Part shown: positions 10,207 to 20,246 of the stretch, piece by piece
How the letters are laid out: the number at the start of each line of letters is the position of its first letter
How positions within the stretch are numbered: the first letter of the stretch is position 1
Assembly: GCF_000186865.1 (NCBI RefSeq)
Contig: NW_008705564.1
Span: forward strand, 212,483-276,482
Direction: 5' to 3'
Source: Aureococcus anophagefferens
Taxonomy: Eukaryota; Sar; Pelagophyceae; Pelagomonadales; Pelagomonadaceae
DNA: 64,000 nucleotides
Translations under genes and position numbers: made by a program
Notes under the pieces: model-generated
The model's database searches: none
What the model was told of the DNA's origin: nothing
The model's input: the letters and a program-made list of their open reading frames with translations, nothing else

Positions 10207-10549
10207 TCAGCAAACGCGCGCGCAAACGCGAAGTGAAGCGCGTGGCAAACGGGCCCCGCAGCGCGCGACGTAGACGCTGTCCGGGTCGCCGCAGTCGTCG
10301 TCGTCGCGGTTGAGGTAGTTGAGCACGAACATGGTCACGTTCACGCCCATGTAGAGCAGCGTGAGGAGCGCGAGGACGAAGTTGACGAAGCACAGGTCCT
10401 TGAGCTCCTGGACACGGAAATGCAAGATAATGTTGCTGCTCACGTTCAACCGGCCGTCGCGCGGGAACGCCGGCAGGGCCGGGAAAGTGCAGCGGCGTCG
10501 TCTCCTTCGGCGTCGAGGGCGCGACCCAGCCATTGCCCGGCAGCTCCAT
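10207..10549 (-). CDS. Small two-helix membrane protein, N-terminus uncertain
   Basis: The 3' part is convincing: DGRLNVSSNIILHFRVQE, then LKDLCFVNFVLALLTLLYMG and VNVTMFVLNYLNRDDDDCG, i.e. two hydrophobic segments followed by an acidic loop and a basic end at the stop. Upstream, an ATG at 10549 opens a plausible N-terminus (MELPGNGWVAPSTPKETTPL), but it is in a different frame, so a small intron or frameshift between about 10450 and 10500 is needed. No family recognised. It lies tail-to-tail with the small gene ending at 10101. Confidence 0.4.
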
Positions 10550-10708
10550 CGTGCGAATTGGAAGCTGCCCCGCCGACGTTGACGTGGAGAAACTTCAGTT
10601 AAAGAGCTGCCCGGGGTTGCAGCTCCCGGCCGCCGCCGCGCCGCGCGCCATCGGTGCGACTCCGCGCGGGTCGCGCTGTCGCGCTCGACCCATTGGGCAG
10701 CAGGCTCC

Positions 10709-11070
10709 AGACACGCGACACGGCCCGCCTGAACCTGACGCTCCCCGTGTCCAACACGGCGACGGGCGAGATGAACTACACCAAGTGCGTCACGACTTGC
10801 ATCCCCTGGTCCGCGTCCGCGGACGCGGTCAAGGACGCCATCGTCGGGTCGGGCTTCGCCTCGGAGACGCAGATCGCGGCCTCGCGGAGCGGCACGGGCG
10901 GCGCGTCGAGCGCGTACGGCTACGGGTGGTTCATCGAGTACATCGGCTTCGCCAGCGTCGTCGCGCCGCTCTCCGCGGAGCTCTGCGGCGCGTCCGTGTA
11001 CGGCCAGCCGTCGGACCTGATCTACTTTGACGGCAACTGGTACACGGCCGCCGACAGCTACGACCCGTAG
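10709..11070 (+). pseudogene. Gene fragment or orphan 3' exon (adhesin-like repeat)
   Basis: A plus-strand frame ending at TAG 11068-11070 encodes LNLTLPVSNTATGEMNYTKC, then CIPWSASADAVKDAIVG, then YGYGWFIEYIGFASVVAPL and a Tyr-rich end. The ASADAVKDAI...YGYGWFIEY layout resembles repeat modules of large extracellular proteins in stramenopiles. No convincing start codon or upstream exon is visible, and the preceding sequence is ambiguous. It may be the last exon of a gene whose 5' part is lost, or a fragment. Confidence in coding is moderate, in function low. Confidence 0.35.
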
Positions 11071-11212
11071 GACGAAGCTCGCGGCGCCCGCGCTCGGCGG
11101 CGGCGCCGCGACGGTCGCGGGCGCCGAGCGCGCGGCGGGGCCCCTGCTCGCCGCCCTCGGAGACGGCGGGCCCGGCGCGGTGGCGGTCCTCGTGCTCCTC
11201 GCCGCGGTGCTC

Positions 11213-12305
11213 GACGGGCCCGGCCCGCGACGCGCGCGCGGCCCGGCTCGGCGCCGAGCGCCGCGGCCGACGACGACTGCTTCGGCGCGAAGATCTGGGA
11301 CCACTCGAGCGCGTCGGCGCGGTCCTGCGCGTCGCGCTGCGCGGCGCGGACGACGTCGTGACCGTCGACGGGCCCGGCCCGCGACGCGCGCGCGGCCCGG
11401 CTCGGCGCCGAGCGCCGCGGCCGACGACGACTGCTTCGGCGCGAAGATCTGGGACCACTCGAGCGCGTCGGCGCGGTCCTGCGCGTCGCGCTGCGCGGCG
11501 CGGACGACGTCGTGACCGTCGACGGGCCCGGCCCGCGACGCGCGCGCGGCCCGGCTCGGCGCCGAGCGCGACCCCGACGACGACTCCTTCCGCGCGAAGA
11601 TCTGGGGCGACTCGAGCGCGTCGGCGGCGCGGTCCTGCGCGTCGCGCTGCTGCGCGGCGCGCACGACGTCGTGCCCGTCGACGGGCCCGGCCCGCGACGC
11701 GCGCGCGGCCCCGGCGCAGCGCCGCGCCGCGGCCGGGTTCGCCGCGGACGCGTCGCGTGGCTCCGACGCCGGGACCCGCCGGGACCGGCCGCCGTCGCCG
11801 CGCTCGCGCTCGCGCGCGCCGGCGGCGTCCTCGGCGCCGGGCTTCCGCGCGCCGCGCGCCGCCGCGCGCCGCTCGGCGCCGAGCGCGACCCCGACGACGA
11901 CTGCTTCGGCGCGAAGATGCTGGGGCGACTCGAGCGCGTCGGCGGCGCGGTCCTGCGCGTCGCGCTGCTGCGCGGCGCGCACGACGTCGTGCCCGTCGAC
12001 GGGCCCGGCCCGCGACGCGCGCGCGGCCCCGGCGCAGCGCCGCGCCGCGGCCGGGTTCGCCGCGGACGCGTCGCGTGGCTCCGACGCCGGGACCCGCCGG
12101 GACCGGCCGCCGTCGCCGCGCTCGCGCTCGCGCGCGCCGGCGGCGTCCTCGGCGCCGGGCTTCCGCGCGCCGCGCGCCGCCGCGCGCCGCTCGGCGCCGA
12201 GCGCGACCCCGACGACGACTGCTTCGGCGCGAAGATGCTGGGGCGACTCGAGCGCGTCGGCGCGGTCCTGCGCGTCGCGCTGCGCGGCGCGGACGACGTC
12301 GTCGA
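11213..12305. repeat. GC-rich tandem array with 154-, 159- and 318-bp periods
   Basis: The marker gacgggcccggcccgcgac recurs at about 11213, 11367, 11521, 11680 and 11998, i.e. spacings of 154, 154, 159 and 318 bp, with a second 318-bp-type unit ending near 12305. Each unit carries cgacgacgactgcttcggc and ctcgagcgcgtcggcg. The two 318-bp units are nearly identical over their length, so the last duplication was recent. All frames on both strands are open through much of the array, so coding potential cannot be judged by ORF length. The array and its flanks (11071-12441) hold no gene I can name. Confidence 0.85.
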
Positions 12306-12441
12306 CGGCTTCGCGCCGACGGAGCGCGTCGCGGCGTGCGACCGCGACCGCCGGCCGACCGCCACGCGGTCCGCGGCCTCACATGAGCCCTCCCGCGCGT
12401 TCTCCCCACATTCCCCTAATGCTTGCTTGTTTAACCCCTGC

Positions 12442-13035
12442 CTACATGCCCTCGTTCTGGATGCGCGTGACGGCGGCGATGATGCGGTGGAGGTTGTCGA
12501 AGGCGACCTGGCCGTAGGGCTTGTAGACGATGCGGGTCGCGCGCAGAAAGGTCGCGTAGGCGACGATCTCGTGGGCGGTCCAGTTGATGTACTCGTCCGT
12601 GATGCGGTTCCGGAGGTCGCTGTGCCAGGAGCCGTCGGCGCCCTTGACCTCGGACACGTCCATGAACGTGTCGAAGAAGGCGTGGCTCTCCTTGCGGCCG
12701 GTCTTCATCTCCACGAGGTCCGCGCGGTCCTTCATCGCGTCGAAGCAGGTCGAGGCGGAGAAGGGCTCGAAGCGGGGGCACTCGCCGAGGTGGACGTTCA
12801 TGGGCGTGTCGAGGGCGCCGCGGAGCAGGAACGACGGCTCGGAGCGGAAGAGAGCGTCGCGGCGGAGCGTGAAGGTGTTGTCCGAGAAGAAAACGAGCTC
12901 GCTTTCGTTGGGCACGAAGTTGGGCGTCGTCGAGACCGATTCGGTGTAGCGGCGGGTGCCGTCGGGCGAGACGCGCGCCTTGCGCGACCGGCCCTCGCCC
13001 GAGTCGATGCAGAGAATGTCTCCGTTGCGAACCAT
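12442..13035 (-). CDS. Unknown 197-aa protein
   Basis: Single exon from the ATG ending at 13035. The sequence is ordinary globular protein (NFVPNESELVFFSDNTFTL, GSWHSDLRNRITDEYINW, YKPYGQVAFDNLHRIIAAV), with no signal peptide, membrane segment or repeat. It contains several charged and aromatic clusters and no Cys pattern suggesting metal binding. I do not recognise a family. It is divergent from the gene starting at 13142, with 106 bp between the two ATGs, which probably share a promoter region. Confidence 0.65.
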   Translation of the reverse strand: MVRNGDILCIDSGEGRSRKARVSPDGTRRYTESVSTTPNFVPNESELVFFSDNTFTLRRDALFRSEPSFLLRGALDTPMNVHLGECPRFEPFSASTCFDAMKDRADLVEMKTGRKESHAFFDTFMDVSEVKGADGSWHSDLRNRITDEYINWTAHEIVAYATFLRATRIVYKPYGQVAFDNLHRIIAAVTRIQNEGM

Positions 13036-13141
13036 GTCGTCTTTGGCGAGAAATCGATAAAATCACGGGTCGTGGGCTTCCGAGGCGTAGCAAGCCAAGC
13101 ACGCCAGAAACGCAAACCTCATTGGATCGGACAACGGATCC

Positions 13142-14593
13142 ATGGCGCGCGCCGCCTCGGAAAAACAGCTCCCGATCGGCGTCACGGACCGCTCTCCAAA
13201 AGCCAAACACACCGCCATGGCCGAGATCCTCTCGCCGGCGGAGGGCCTCGCGCGTTTCCGGCTGCAGAAGGAGGCCCCGGGCACGTGGGACCTGCGGCAG
13301 CTCAAGCAGGACGCGCCGCAGGACGAGTCCCAGGTGCCGCCGCACCCGGCGCGCCGGTGCCCGAAGGTGTCCGCCGAGGACGAGAAGCGCGGCTTCGTCC
13401 AGCTCAAGAACAAGCGCGTCTGCATCAAGACCGGCAAGCTCAGCGCCGCCATCGCGGCGTCAACGGCCGCGATCCAGGACCTCATCGACGTCGGCTTCTC
13501 CCGCGCGGAGGCCGAGGACCACGTCTTCGCGAACTACGGCACCGTCGCCCAGGAGACCCTCGCCAACCACAAGGAGCGCTGCGCCAAGGGCGGGCGCGCG
13601 ACCGGCGTCCACGCGCGCGCGCCTCGTCGGCGCCTCGACGGCGCCTCGCCTCGAGAGCGCCGCGCGCGGGCCGCGAGCGCCGCACGCGCCGGTGTTCGAC
13701 GCGACGCGCGACGGGGACCGCCCGCGCAGGCGCAACTCGGCCGCGGAGGGCAAGGGCATCCACGCGCCGGGCATGCAGGCCAAGGGCGGGCGCAAGGGCG
13801 GGCGCGCGTCCGGCGCCTCGCTTCGACCGCGCGCGCGCGCGGGCCTCGAACGCCACGCCCCCGCAGGTCGCAGACCACGGCGGACCGCGCGGCCGCCGGC
13901 CAGGACGCCTACGGCGACGACGCGATCTCCGGATTCGCGAAGCGGTCCAAGGGCGGCAGCTCCAAGTCCGACGCGGTCCTGAAGTCGGCGGCGAACGCGC
14001 GCGACGCGTTCCGGCTCAAGCTGCCGCCGGGCCACGTGCCGACCGCGGGCAGCCAAAAATCGTGCGTCGACCCCGCGTCCCGTTTGCCCGCGCGCCCGAT
14101 CGTCCCCGGTAGGTCGGCGCTGCGCGTGAAGCGCGCCGAGGTCGCGACGGACCTGAGGAAATTCGAGACGCGCGCGAAGTACGAGCTCGACGGCGAGGAC
14201 CGCGGCGGCCCCGCCTACCGCCGGCTCTTCCAGTCCGTGCTCTACGACGACTGCCGCATCGCGGGCAAGAAGCTCAAGAAGCTCACGATCGGCGCGCTCG
14301 TGAAGAAGGCCGCCAACGCCCAGCCCCAGGACGAGAAAACGGTCGCGGGCTTCGAGGCGACCATCTGCGAGTTCGCGCTCGCCGTCGACGTCTACCGCCT
14401 CGCGCTCGACTCGGAGGCCAAGCCGGCGACGCCGGCCGCGGTCGACGTCTTCGTCTACGACGCGCTCCGCGGCCCCTGCGCCGGCCTCGTCTGCAAGGCC
14501 AAGGCCGCGCGCGCCAATTTCGCCGCCGCGAAGTGCCCGCAGCGCGCCAAGGGCAAATCCGGCACGACGGCCAAGAAGCCCAAGGCGAAGTAG
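13142..14593 (+). CDS. Unknown Lys-rich protein (three exons)
   Basis: Proposed exons 13142-13593, 13730-13807 and 13867-14593 give 418 aa. Intron 1 is GC-AG (136 nt) and intron 2 GT-AG (59 nt). Without splicing the middle of the frame becomes Arg-rich nonsense; with it the text reads smoothly through CAKGGRNSAAEGKGIHAPGM and KGGRASQTTADRAAAGQDAY. The N-terminus has a short motif-rich stretch (LQKEAPGTWDLRQLKQD); the C-terminal half is helical and ends in a Lys-rich tail (KGKSGTTAKKPKAK), suggesting a nucleic-acid-binding or nuclear protein. A further in-frame 51-nt GT...TAG segment at about 14060-14110 could be an additional intron. No family recognised; a second Met at 13217 is an alternative start. 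Confidence 0.55.
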   Translation: MARAASEKQLPIGVTDRSPKAKHTAMAEILSPAEGLARFRLQKEAPGTWDLRQLKQDAPQDESQVPPHPARRCPKVSAEDEKRGFVQLKNKRVCIKTGKLSAAIAASTAAIQDLIDVGFSRAEAEDHVFANYGTVAQETLANHKERCAKGGRATGVHARAPRRRLDGASPRERRARAASAARAGVRRDARRGPPAQAQLGRGGQGHPRAGHAGQGRAQGRARVRRLASTARARGPRTPRPRRSQTTADRAAAGQDAYGDDAISGFAKRSKGGSSKSDAVLKSAANARDAFRLKLPPGHVPTAGSQKSCVDPASRLPARPIVPGRSALRVKRAEVATDLRKFETRAKYELDGEDRGGPAYRRLFQSVLYDDCRIAGKKLKKLTIGALVKKAANAQPQDEKTVAGFEATICEFALAVDVYRLALDSEAKPATPAAVDVFVYDALRGPCAGLVCKAKAARANFAAAKCPQRAKGKSGTTAKKPKAK

Positions 14594-14761
14594 GCCGTGC
14601 GAACACCCGCGCGCGCGCGGACCATGCCGCGCGCCGCGCGATCGCGCGACCCTCCGCGCGGAAGACCTAAGCCTGTGTTGTGTTCCCCGGGAGGAGAGGC
14701 ATCCTGGAATATTGAAGTTCAAGATGATGTGGGAGAGCGCGATGGCCAGTGTGGTGAGACG

Positions 14762-16571
14762 ATGAGGACGGGCATCCGGATGCCGAGCAGCCCGAGCAGC
14801 CCGGGCCTGCGGCCCGACATCGCCGAGGTCTACGCCGGCAACGGCCAGGCGACCGACGTCGCCGACGTCGACGCCGGCGACGGCCAGGCGAGCGCGAACC
14901 CGCTGGCCGCGCCGAAGCTGGAACTCGACTGCGCGACCGCCGTGGGCCTGGCGCCCGCGCGGTCGCGGGCGCGGATGCTCCGCGACGCCTGGGCGGCGAC
15001 GAGCAGCAAGTCCATGGGCGAGAACCTGGACGAGTGGTTCAAGCTGCGGAGCCAGCGGTCGACGGCCGGCCGCGAGGTGCTCGCGGGCTGCGTCAACTAC
15101 CTCGTCACCGTCGCGCGCGGCGCGTTTCTCCGCGCGTCGCGGCGCGGACCCGCGCGTCGCAGGTCTACATCGTCCACGCGAACCCCTACTACCAGACGGG
15201 CCTGGCCTTCGGCTTCGACACGGGGCAGCCCGCGGGACCGCTCGCGACGGCGACGGCCGTCGCGACGGGCGCGAGCACGCTCGTCATGGGCGTCGTCGCG
15301 AACGCGCCCCTCGTCGTCGCGCCGGCCATGGCGACGAACGGCTACTTCGCGCTGAAGACGAACTCCTGGATGACGTGGCGGTCGCAGCTTTCGCTGTCGC
15401 TGCTGTCGAGCCTCGGCTACGTCGCGCTCGTCGCCTTCCTGGCGAAGCGCGGGAGCCTCGCGCGCCTGATCCGCGCGCTGCCCGTGTCCTACCTCGTCGG
15501 CGTGGGCTTCGGTTTGCTCATGTTTTTAGCGCACCTCGGCCTCCTCGACGAGAGCGGCATGGGCGTCGTCGGCTGCGGCGGCGCCGAGGCGAGCCCGACG
15601 CTGAGCTCGTCGAAGCGGCCGGACCTGATCCTGGCGGCGCTCGTGCTCGTCGCCGTCGTCGTCGGCGACGTGCGGCGGCCGGACAAGAAGCACGTCGTCG
15701 TCCTCGCGGCGACGGTGTGCGGCGCCCTCGCGGCGGCCGTCGCGCGCGCGGCGGCGGGCGACGCCGTCTTCGAGAGCAAGGACCGCCACGGCGGCGTCCG
15801 ACTCTACGGCATGCGCTTCCCGGGGACCTGGACGGGCGCGCAGTGGGCGGCGGCGCTCTGGACCGCGCTCGGCTACGTCACGGGGAAGATCTTCGACATC
15901 CTCGCGTCGGTCTTCCTCGTCGTCTTCGTGTTGCTGGGCTTCCACGAGGCGCCCAAGAGGACCGGCGCGGGCGCCGTCGACGCGCTCGGCCCGGAGAAGT
16001 TCCGCGACTACGTCGCGTCGACGCCGAAGCTCCAGAAGATCATCCTCGTCGACGGCGCCGCGTGGGCCTTCGGGTCCCTGCTCGGCTGCGCGCCGATGAC
16101 CTGCTTCGTCGAGTCGGCCGTCGGCATCGCCGCGGGCGCGGCGCCGGCGCGTTTCGAGATGTGTTTACGGGGACGAATCGACCCTTCGTAGGCGGGCGCA
16201 CGGGCCTCGCGTCCGTGGTGACGGGTCTGCTCTTCCTCGCGTCCGCGGCGTCGGGCCGCGAGACCGTCGAAATCGTGCCCACGGAGGTGTCCGGCGCGCT
16301 CCTCGTCTACACGGCGGCGTCGCTGTCGCCCATCCTCCGCCACGTCGACCACGCGAACCGCGAGGAGGCGCTGCCGGCCATGCTGGGCGTGCTGCTCATC
16401 CCGCTCCTCTACAGCGTCCACGGCGGCGCGGGGCTCGCGTTCGTCTTCTACGGCATCCTCGTCGTCGCGGGCGGCACGTTCACCTGGGCCGAGCACCACA
16501 CGCTGATCCCGCTCTTCGTCGCCGCGCTCCTGCTCGTCGCGGAGATCTTCTCCATGGACTTCGCGCGATAA
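14762..16571 (+). CDS. AzgA/NCS2-type purine (adenine/guanine) permease
   Basis: Exons 14762-15103, 15163-16135 and 16192-16571 give 564 aa. Intron 1 (59 nt) is GT-AG; intron 2 (56 nt) is GC-AG. Family features after splicing: CVNYL joined to VYIVHANPYY, then ATAVATGASTLVMGVVANAP, LVVAPAMATNGYFALKTN, and the signature VESAVGIAAGGRTGLASVV, which is only formed by the GC donor at 16136. About twelve hydrophobic spans follow the NCS2 pattern, ending HHTLIPLFVAALLLVAEIF. The family imports purine bases by proton symport, useful for an alga living on dissolved organic nitrogen. The ~100-residue N-terminal extension is low-complexity. Confidence 0.88.
16136..16191 (+). other. Short GC-AG intron of purine permease gene
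   Basis: This 56-nt intron begins GCGCGGCG and ends CTTCGTAG. The donor choice is fixed by protein homology (GIAAGGRTGL). It shares the string gtttcga-atg and the GTAG end with the intron at 44357-44411, but the flanking repeat (perfect gcgggcgc at 16132-16139 and 16192-16199) is out of register with the splice sites, so its origin from an introner is unproven. Confidence 0.6.
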
Positions 16572-16577
16572 GGGGAT

Positions 16578-18275
16578 TTAGAGGGGCGGCGGGCCGCGCG
16601 TGTAGTTCACGTCCTTGAGCCACCAGGCGGGGTAGCCGACGCCGTCGCCGAGCGTGGGCGTGTTCACCCAGCCGTCGGCGTACTTGAACATGAGCAGATC
16701 GAAGAGGTCGGCGACGGCGGCCAGGTTCAGCTTCGCGACGCGCGCGAGCGCCGCCGTCAGCGCCTCCGTCGAGCCGTCCTTCTCGAAGGCCGCGGCCGCG
16801 TCCTCCACGGCGAGACGCGCGGAGCCCTCGAGCGAACGCTGCGCCTCGCGGACGTCCTTGACCATGTAGGAAAACTTGAGGTCCATCAAATTCGCGACAT
16901 AACGCACTTTCCAGAGCATCGTGTCGCGGTCGAAGGACCCCTGGTGCCCGGAGCCGAGGAACTTGGGGATCTCCCGCTGGCCCGCGAGCACCGGCGTGTA
17001 GACCGTCGCGTGGGGCGCCATGGGCCCCCACCAGAGCACGCCCCCGACGGCGTCGGGAAGCCAGGACCGCGCCTGGACGACGAAGGAGTCGGACGTGCGA
17101 TACAGAGAAATGGCCCGCTCCCAGTTGCCGCGGACCTTCTCCTCGCCGGCGCCGGGCGAGTAGCGATTCGGCGTGCCGAACGGGCCAGCGGCCAGGCCCT
17201 TCGTCATGTCGTAGGCTGTGCCCTCGTAGTGGTCGCGGTGCGCGTCGAGCACCGCCTGGAGCGTCAAGCCCGCGGCCGGCAGCGACGTCGGGTACGGCAA
17301 AAACTGCGGCGTCGCCGACGCGTACTCCGGGTCCAGGACGGTGTCCGGCGCGAGCAGGCGGTACATGCCCCACAATCGGCGGCCGCTGTAGTACTTGTGC
17401 GCGTATTCGCCGTCGCCGAAGGTTTTCGTAAAATCGCAGCGCTCGTTCGACGGGCACGTCTTCGCGAGCGCCGGATACTTGGACGCGAGACCCGCGAGGT
17501 CGCTGCCGAGGAACGTCGACGCGTCGCTCAGGTTCGCCTCTCGGATGACGAACGCGTTGGGCACGACGGCCACGTGGTCGTCGGGGATGCGCTGCGCGGC
17601 CCAGGCCGCCGACGTCCCCGAGGGGTGCGGCAGGACGTGGAAGATCCACGCGTCGCGCGGGTCGACGACCATCAAAGACTCCGCGGAGCCCTCGAACGAG
17701 TCCGCGCCGTAGAAGCCGTGCTCGACGGCGAGGTGTCCCATGAGGGACACGGCCTCGCGCGCCGTCGACGCGCGCTCCATGGCGATGCGCGTCAGCTCGT
17801 CCACGGAGAGGAGCGCGCAGGGGCCGTCCGCGGACCCGCAAGGCTCGCTGTCGCGGCCGCCGAGCGCCGTCCAGTCGACGCACGAGCACGTCGACTCGCC
17901 CATGCCCACCTGCTTCTCGTTGAGCGCGCCGTAGGTCTCCTCGAAGTAGGCGTAGGTGGCATTGACCTCGGGCAGCGAGCCGATGGAGGCCATGGGCTCC
18001 TGGCCGCCGACGGGGTAGTACGCCTCGAGCCCGCGCTCGTAGCCGACGTAGCGCGGGTAGTCCTCCGGCGAGAAGAAGACGGGCCGCCGGGCCCCGGGCG
18101 CGTGGTCGCGGGCGGGGACGCGCACGAGGCGCGCGTCGGTGATCGCCTCGCCGTCGTTCGTGTGCGAGCACATGACGGACCCGTCGGCGCTCGCCTTGCG
18201 GCCCACCAGGATCGTCGTGCAGGCATCGACGGCGGTGAGGCTCGCGAGGAGCGCGGCGCTGCGCAGCACGGGCAT
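16578..18275 (-). CDS. Peptidase C69 family dipeptidase (secernin-like), secreted
   Basis: Single exon, 565 aa from the ATG ending at 18275 (MPVLRSAALLASLTAVDA), a signal peptide placed directly before CTTILVGRKASADGSVMCSH, where the Cys after Ala is the N-terminal nucleophile of the C69 Ntn-hydrolase fold. Further family landmarks: EVNATYAYFEETYGALNEKQ, GESTCSC, TAREAVSLMGHLAVEHGFYG, VDPRDAWIFHVLPHP and VPNAFVIREANLSD. A later block (LAAGPFGTPNRYSPG, WWGPMAPHATVYTPVL) matches the C69 C-terminal half. The family cleaves dipeptides. It lies tail-to-tail (6 bp) with the permease and head-to-head with the S10 carboxypeptidase, so two secreted peptidases share one promoter region. Confidence 0.9.
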   Translation of the reverse strand: MPVLRSAALLASLTAVDACTTILVGRKASADGSVMCSHTNDGEAITDARLVRVPARDHAPGARRPVFFSPEDYPRYVGYERGLEAYYPVGGQEPMASIGSLPEVNATYAYFEETYGALNEKQVGMGESTCSCVDWTALGGRDSEPCGSADGPCALLSVDELTRIAMERASTAREAVSLMGHLAVEHGFYGADSFEGSAESLMVVDPRDAWIFHVLPHPSGTSAAWAAQRIPDDHVAVVPNAFVIREANLSDASTFLGSDLAGLASKYPALAKTCPSNERCDFTKTFGDGEYAHKYYSGRRLWGMYRLLAPDTVLDPEYASATPQFLPYPTSLPAAGLTLQAVLDAHRDHYEGTAYDMTKGLAAGPFGTPNRYSPGAGEEKVRGNWERAISLYRTSDSFVVQARSWLPDAVGGVLWWGPMAPHATVYTPVLAGQREIPKFLGSGHQGSFDRDTMLWKVRYVANLMDLKFSYMVKDVREAQRSLEGSARLAVEDAAAAFEKDGSTEALTAALARVAKLNLAAVADLFDLLMFKYADGWVNTPTLGDGVGYPAWWLKDVNYTRGPPPL

Positions 18276-18286
18276 GGCGCCGGTCC

Positions 18287-18390
18287 TTTTTTCTTCACCG
18301 CTGGGGTCAACACGCGCCGCGCTGGCCGTCACCGCACGCTTTTTCTTCACCGGTGGGGTCAACACACACCGGCGCGGCCGTCACCGCACG
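18287..18390. repeat. Two-copy ~51-bp tandem repeat in a divergent promoter
   Basis: The segment ctttttcttcaccg-tggggt, caacac and ggccgtcaccgcacg occurs twice in tandem between the C69 dipeptidase start (18275) and the S10 carboxypeptidase start (18483). The copies differ by several substitutions. Being in the shared upstream region it may duplicate regulatory sites, but no known operator is recognisable. Confidence 0.75.
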
Positions 18391-18482
18391 CGCGGCCGAT
18401 TTCGACTGTCTACATGTAAGTAGTGGCAATTCATCAGCGATTGTTTACCTTAACCTTGAACCTTCCGGAAGCTCTCTCGACG

Positions 18483-20244
18483 ATGGCGACGACGGCAGCC
18501 CGCGCTGGCGTTGGCGTTGGCGCTCGCCGCTGGCTCGCGCTGGCGTTGGCGCTCACCGCCACGGGCGCCGTCGACACGAAAAGAAAGGTGGACACGCTGC
18601 CCGTGTACGGCGCGCCGCCGACGGCCCATTGGACGGGCTTCGTCCAGCGTCCTGTGGCCGTGACGATTTTCGAGAGATTTGGGGTGGGAAAACAATGAGA
18701 AATCGTCACCGTCATGCTTGGTAGGCTTCGTCGAGACCGATGCCGCCAGTGGCAGCCACCTCTTCTACTACTTGGTCGAATCCGCCGACGAGCCAGCCTC
18801 CGACCCCTTGGTCTGGTGGTTCAACGGGGGCCCCGGCGCGTCGAGCTTCGCGGGCCTCTTCTCCGAGAACGGGCCGCTGCTCCTGAACGACGCCGGTGTC
18901 CTCGTCGACAACCCGTACGCGTGGAACGCGCGCGCGAACGTGCTCTACGTCGAGTTCGCGCCCGGCGTCGGCTACAGCTACTGCGCCGCGTCGGCCAACG
19001 GGACCGCGACCTGCGCCCAGTCCTCGGGCCTGTGCTCGCCGTGCCCCGCGGACGACTCGTCCGTCGCCTCCCAGAACGTGAAGTTCCTCGCCGGGTTCCT
19101 CGACCTCTTCCCGGCGTTGAAAGGGCGGCCCCTGTTCCTGACGGGCGAATCCTACGCGGGCGTGTACGGCCCGCTGCTCGCGCGGGCCATCCTCGACGCG
19201 TTCGATGACGCGACGGTCGCGAATCTGCACGGCGCGTGGTTCACGGACCCCTGTATCGACAACAAGGAGCAGTTCGGCTGGCTCGATATCGGGCCGAGCT
19301 TCCTCTTCTCCGCGGGCCTGATCGACGCGCGGCTCTACGAAACGCTGACGTCCGACGCGTGCACGCTGTCGTTCACGGCGCTCGGCGATCGCGTCCGGAA
19401 CACGACCCAGCGGGCCTGCCGCGTCGCCTGGCGCGTCTACGACGTCGCCTTCGCGGGCATCGGCGACGCCGTCCAGCCCGCGCCCATCCCGGGCCTGCCC
19501 ATGTACGTCGACCCGCTCAACGCCCTGGGCCCGTCCGGCGGGCCGGACCTCGAGGCGTTCGTCGGTTCGCTGCGGGGCCACATCGGCGCGGGGCAGTCGC
19601 CGAACGCGGTCTACCACCTCGAGCTCGACAACAACGGCTACGCGGGCTACACGAGCCAGTACGCGGCGTGCAACGCGGCCCCCGCGGGGCCCCACGCGAA
19701 CGAGTCCATGATCGACGTCTACCGCGAGCTCGCCGCGTCGGCGAAGCCGTCGGCGAAGAACTTCGCGCGCGTCTTGATCTCCTCCGGCGACGTCGACACC
19801 GTCGTCGGCCTCAAGGGCACGGAGCGGGCCGTGCGCGCCATCGGCTTCAACGCGTCCGCGCGGCTGCCCTGGTTCTACAACGCGTCGGCGACGGACGATG
19901 CGACGGTGCTCAACAAGCCCGCGGCCTGGGGGTCCCTGCTCAAGGCCGTCGCCGTCGGGCCCCAGGTCGGCGGCTACCACACGTCCTACGCCTCCGGCTC
20001 CGACGTGGCCTTCGACTTCTTGACCTTCAAGGACAGCGGCCACATGGTGCCGGCCTACGCGCCGCAGCGCGCGCTCCACGTCCTCACGAAGCTCCTCCGC
20101 GGGAAGCCCATCACGCCGACGCTCCCGCTGGGCTGGGAGGACGCGGACGACGCCGCGTTCTACTCGCGGGAGGGGCGGTTCACGGGCATCTTCGCGAACT
20201 GGGTCGCCGAGGCCACGTCCGCGGCCTTCGTCGACGACGTTTAA
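18483..20244 (+). CDS. Serine carboxypeptidase, peptidase family S10
   Basis: Exons 18483-18636 and 18725-20244 give 557 aa; the 88-nt intron is a family C element. The start at 18483 gives a hydrophobic leader (RRWLALALALTATGA). Substrate-binding motif PLVWWFNGGPGASSFAG; catalytic Ser in LTGESYAGVYGPLLA; catalytic Asp in SSGDVDTVVG; catalytic His in FKDSGHMVPAYAPQRAL. Several Cys residues (CAQSSGLCSPCPADD) and Asn-X-Ser/Thr sites fit a secreted or vacuolar glycoprotein. The family removes C-terminal residues from peptides at acidic pH. Splicing at GC 18637 joins HWTGF to VETDAASGSHLFYYLVES, as expected for S10 enzymes. It ends 2 bp from the opposing gene. Confidence 0.94.
18637..18724 (+). 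mobile_element. Introner C1 (intron of S10 carboxypeptidase gene)
   Basis: 88-nt GC-AG phase-1 intron: target copy gcttcgtc (18637-18644), an 80-nt element, then an identical gcttcgtc at exon 2 (8/8). Element start cagcgtcctgtggcc, internal gacgattttcgagag, end gcttggtag. The ends carry a partial inverted repeat, gtgacgattt at the left and aaatcgtcac at the right. The perfect target duplication marks a young insertion. Confidence 0.88.
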
Positions 20245-20246
20245 AC

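Noticed and set aside
11512..14112. 866-aa plus-strand ORF through the tandem array
   Set aside because: The repeat is open in several frames on both strands, so length is no evidence. It then overlaps two better-supported genes in other frames.
16132..16199. Perfect gcgggcgc duplication around permease intron 2 as an introner target site
   Set aside because: Splicing at that copy shifts the frame and destroys the AzgA motif GGRTGLASVV; the repeat is probably chance in GC-rich sequence.
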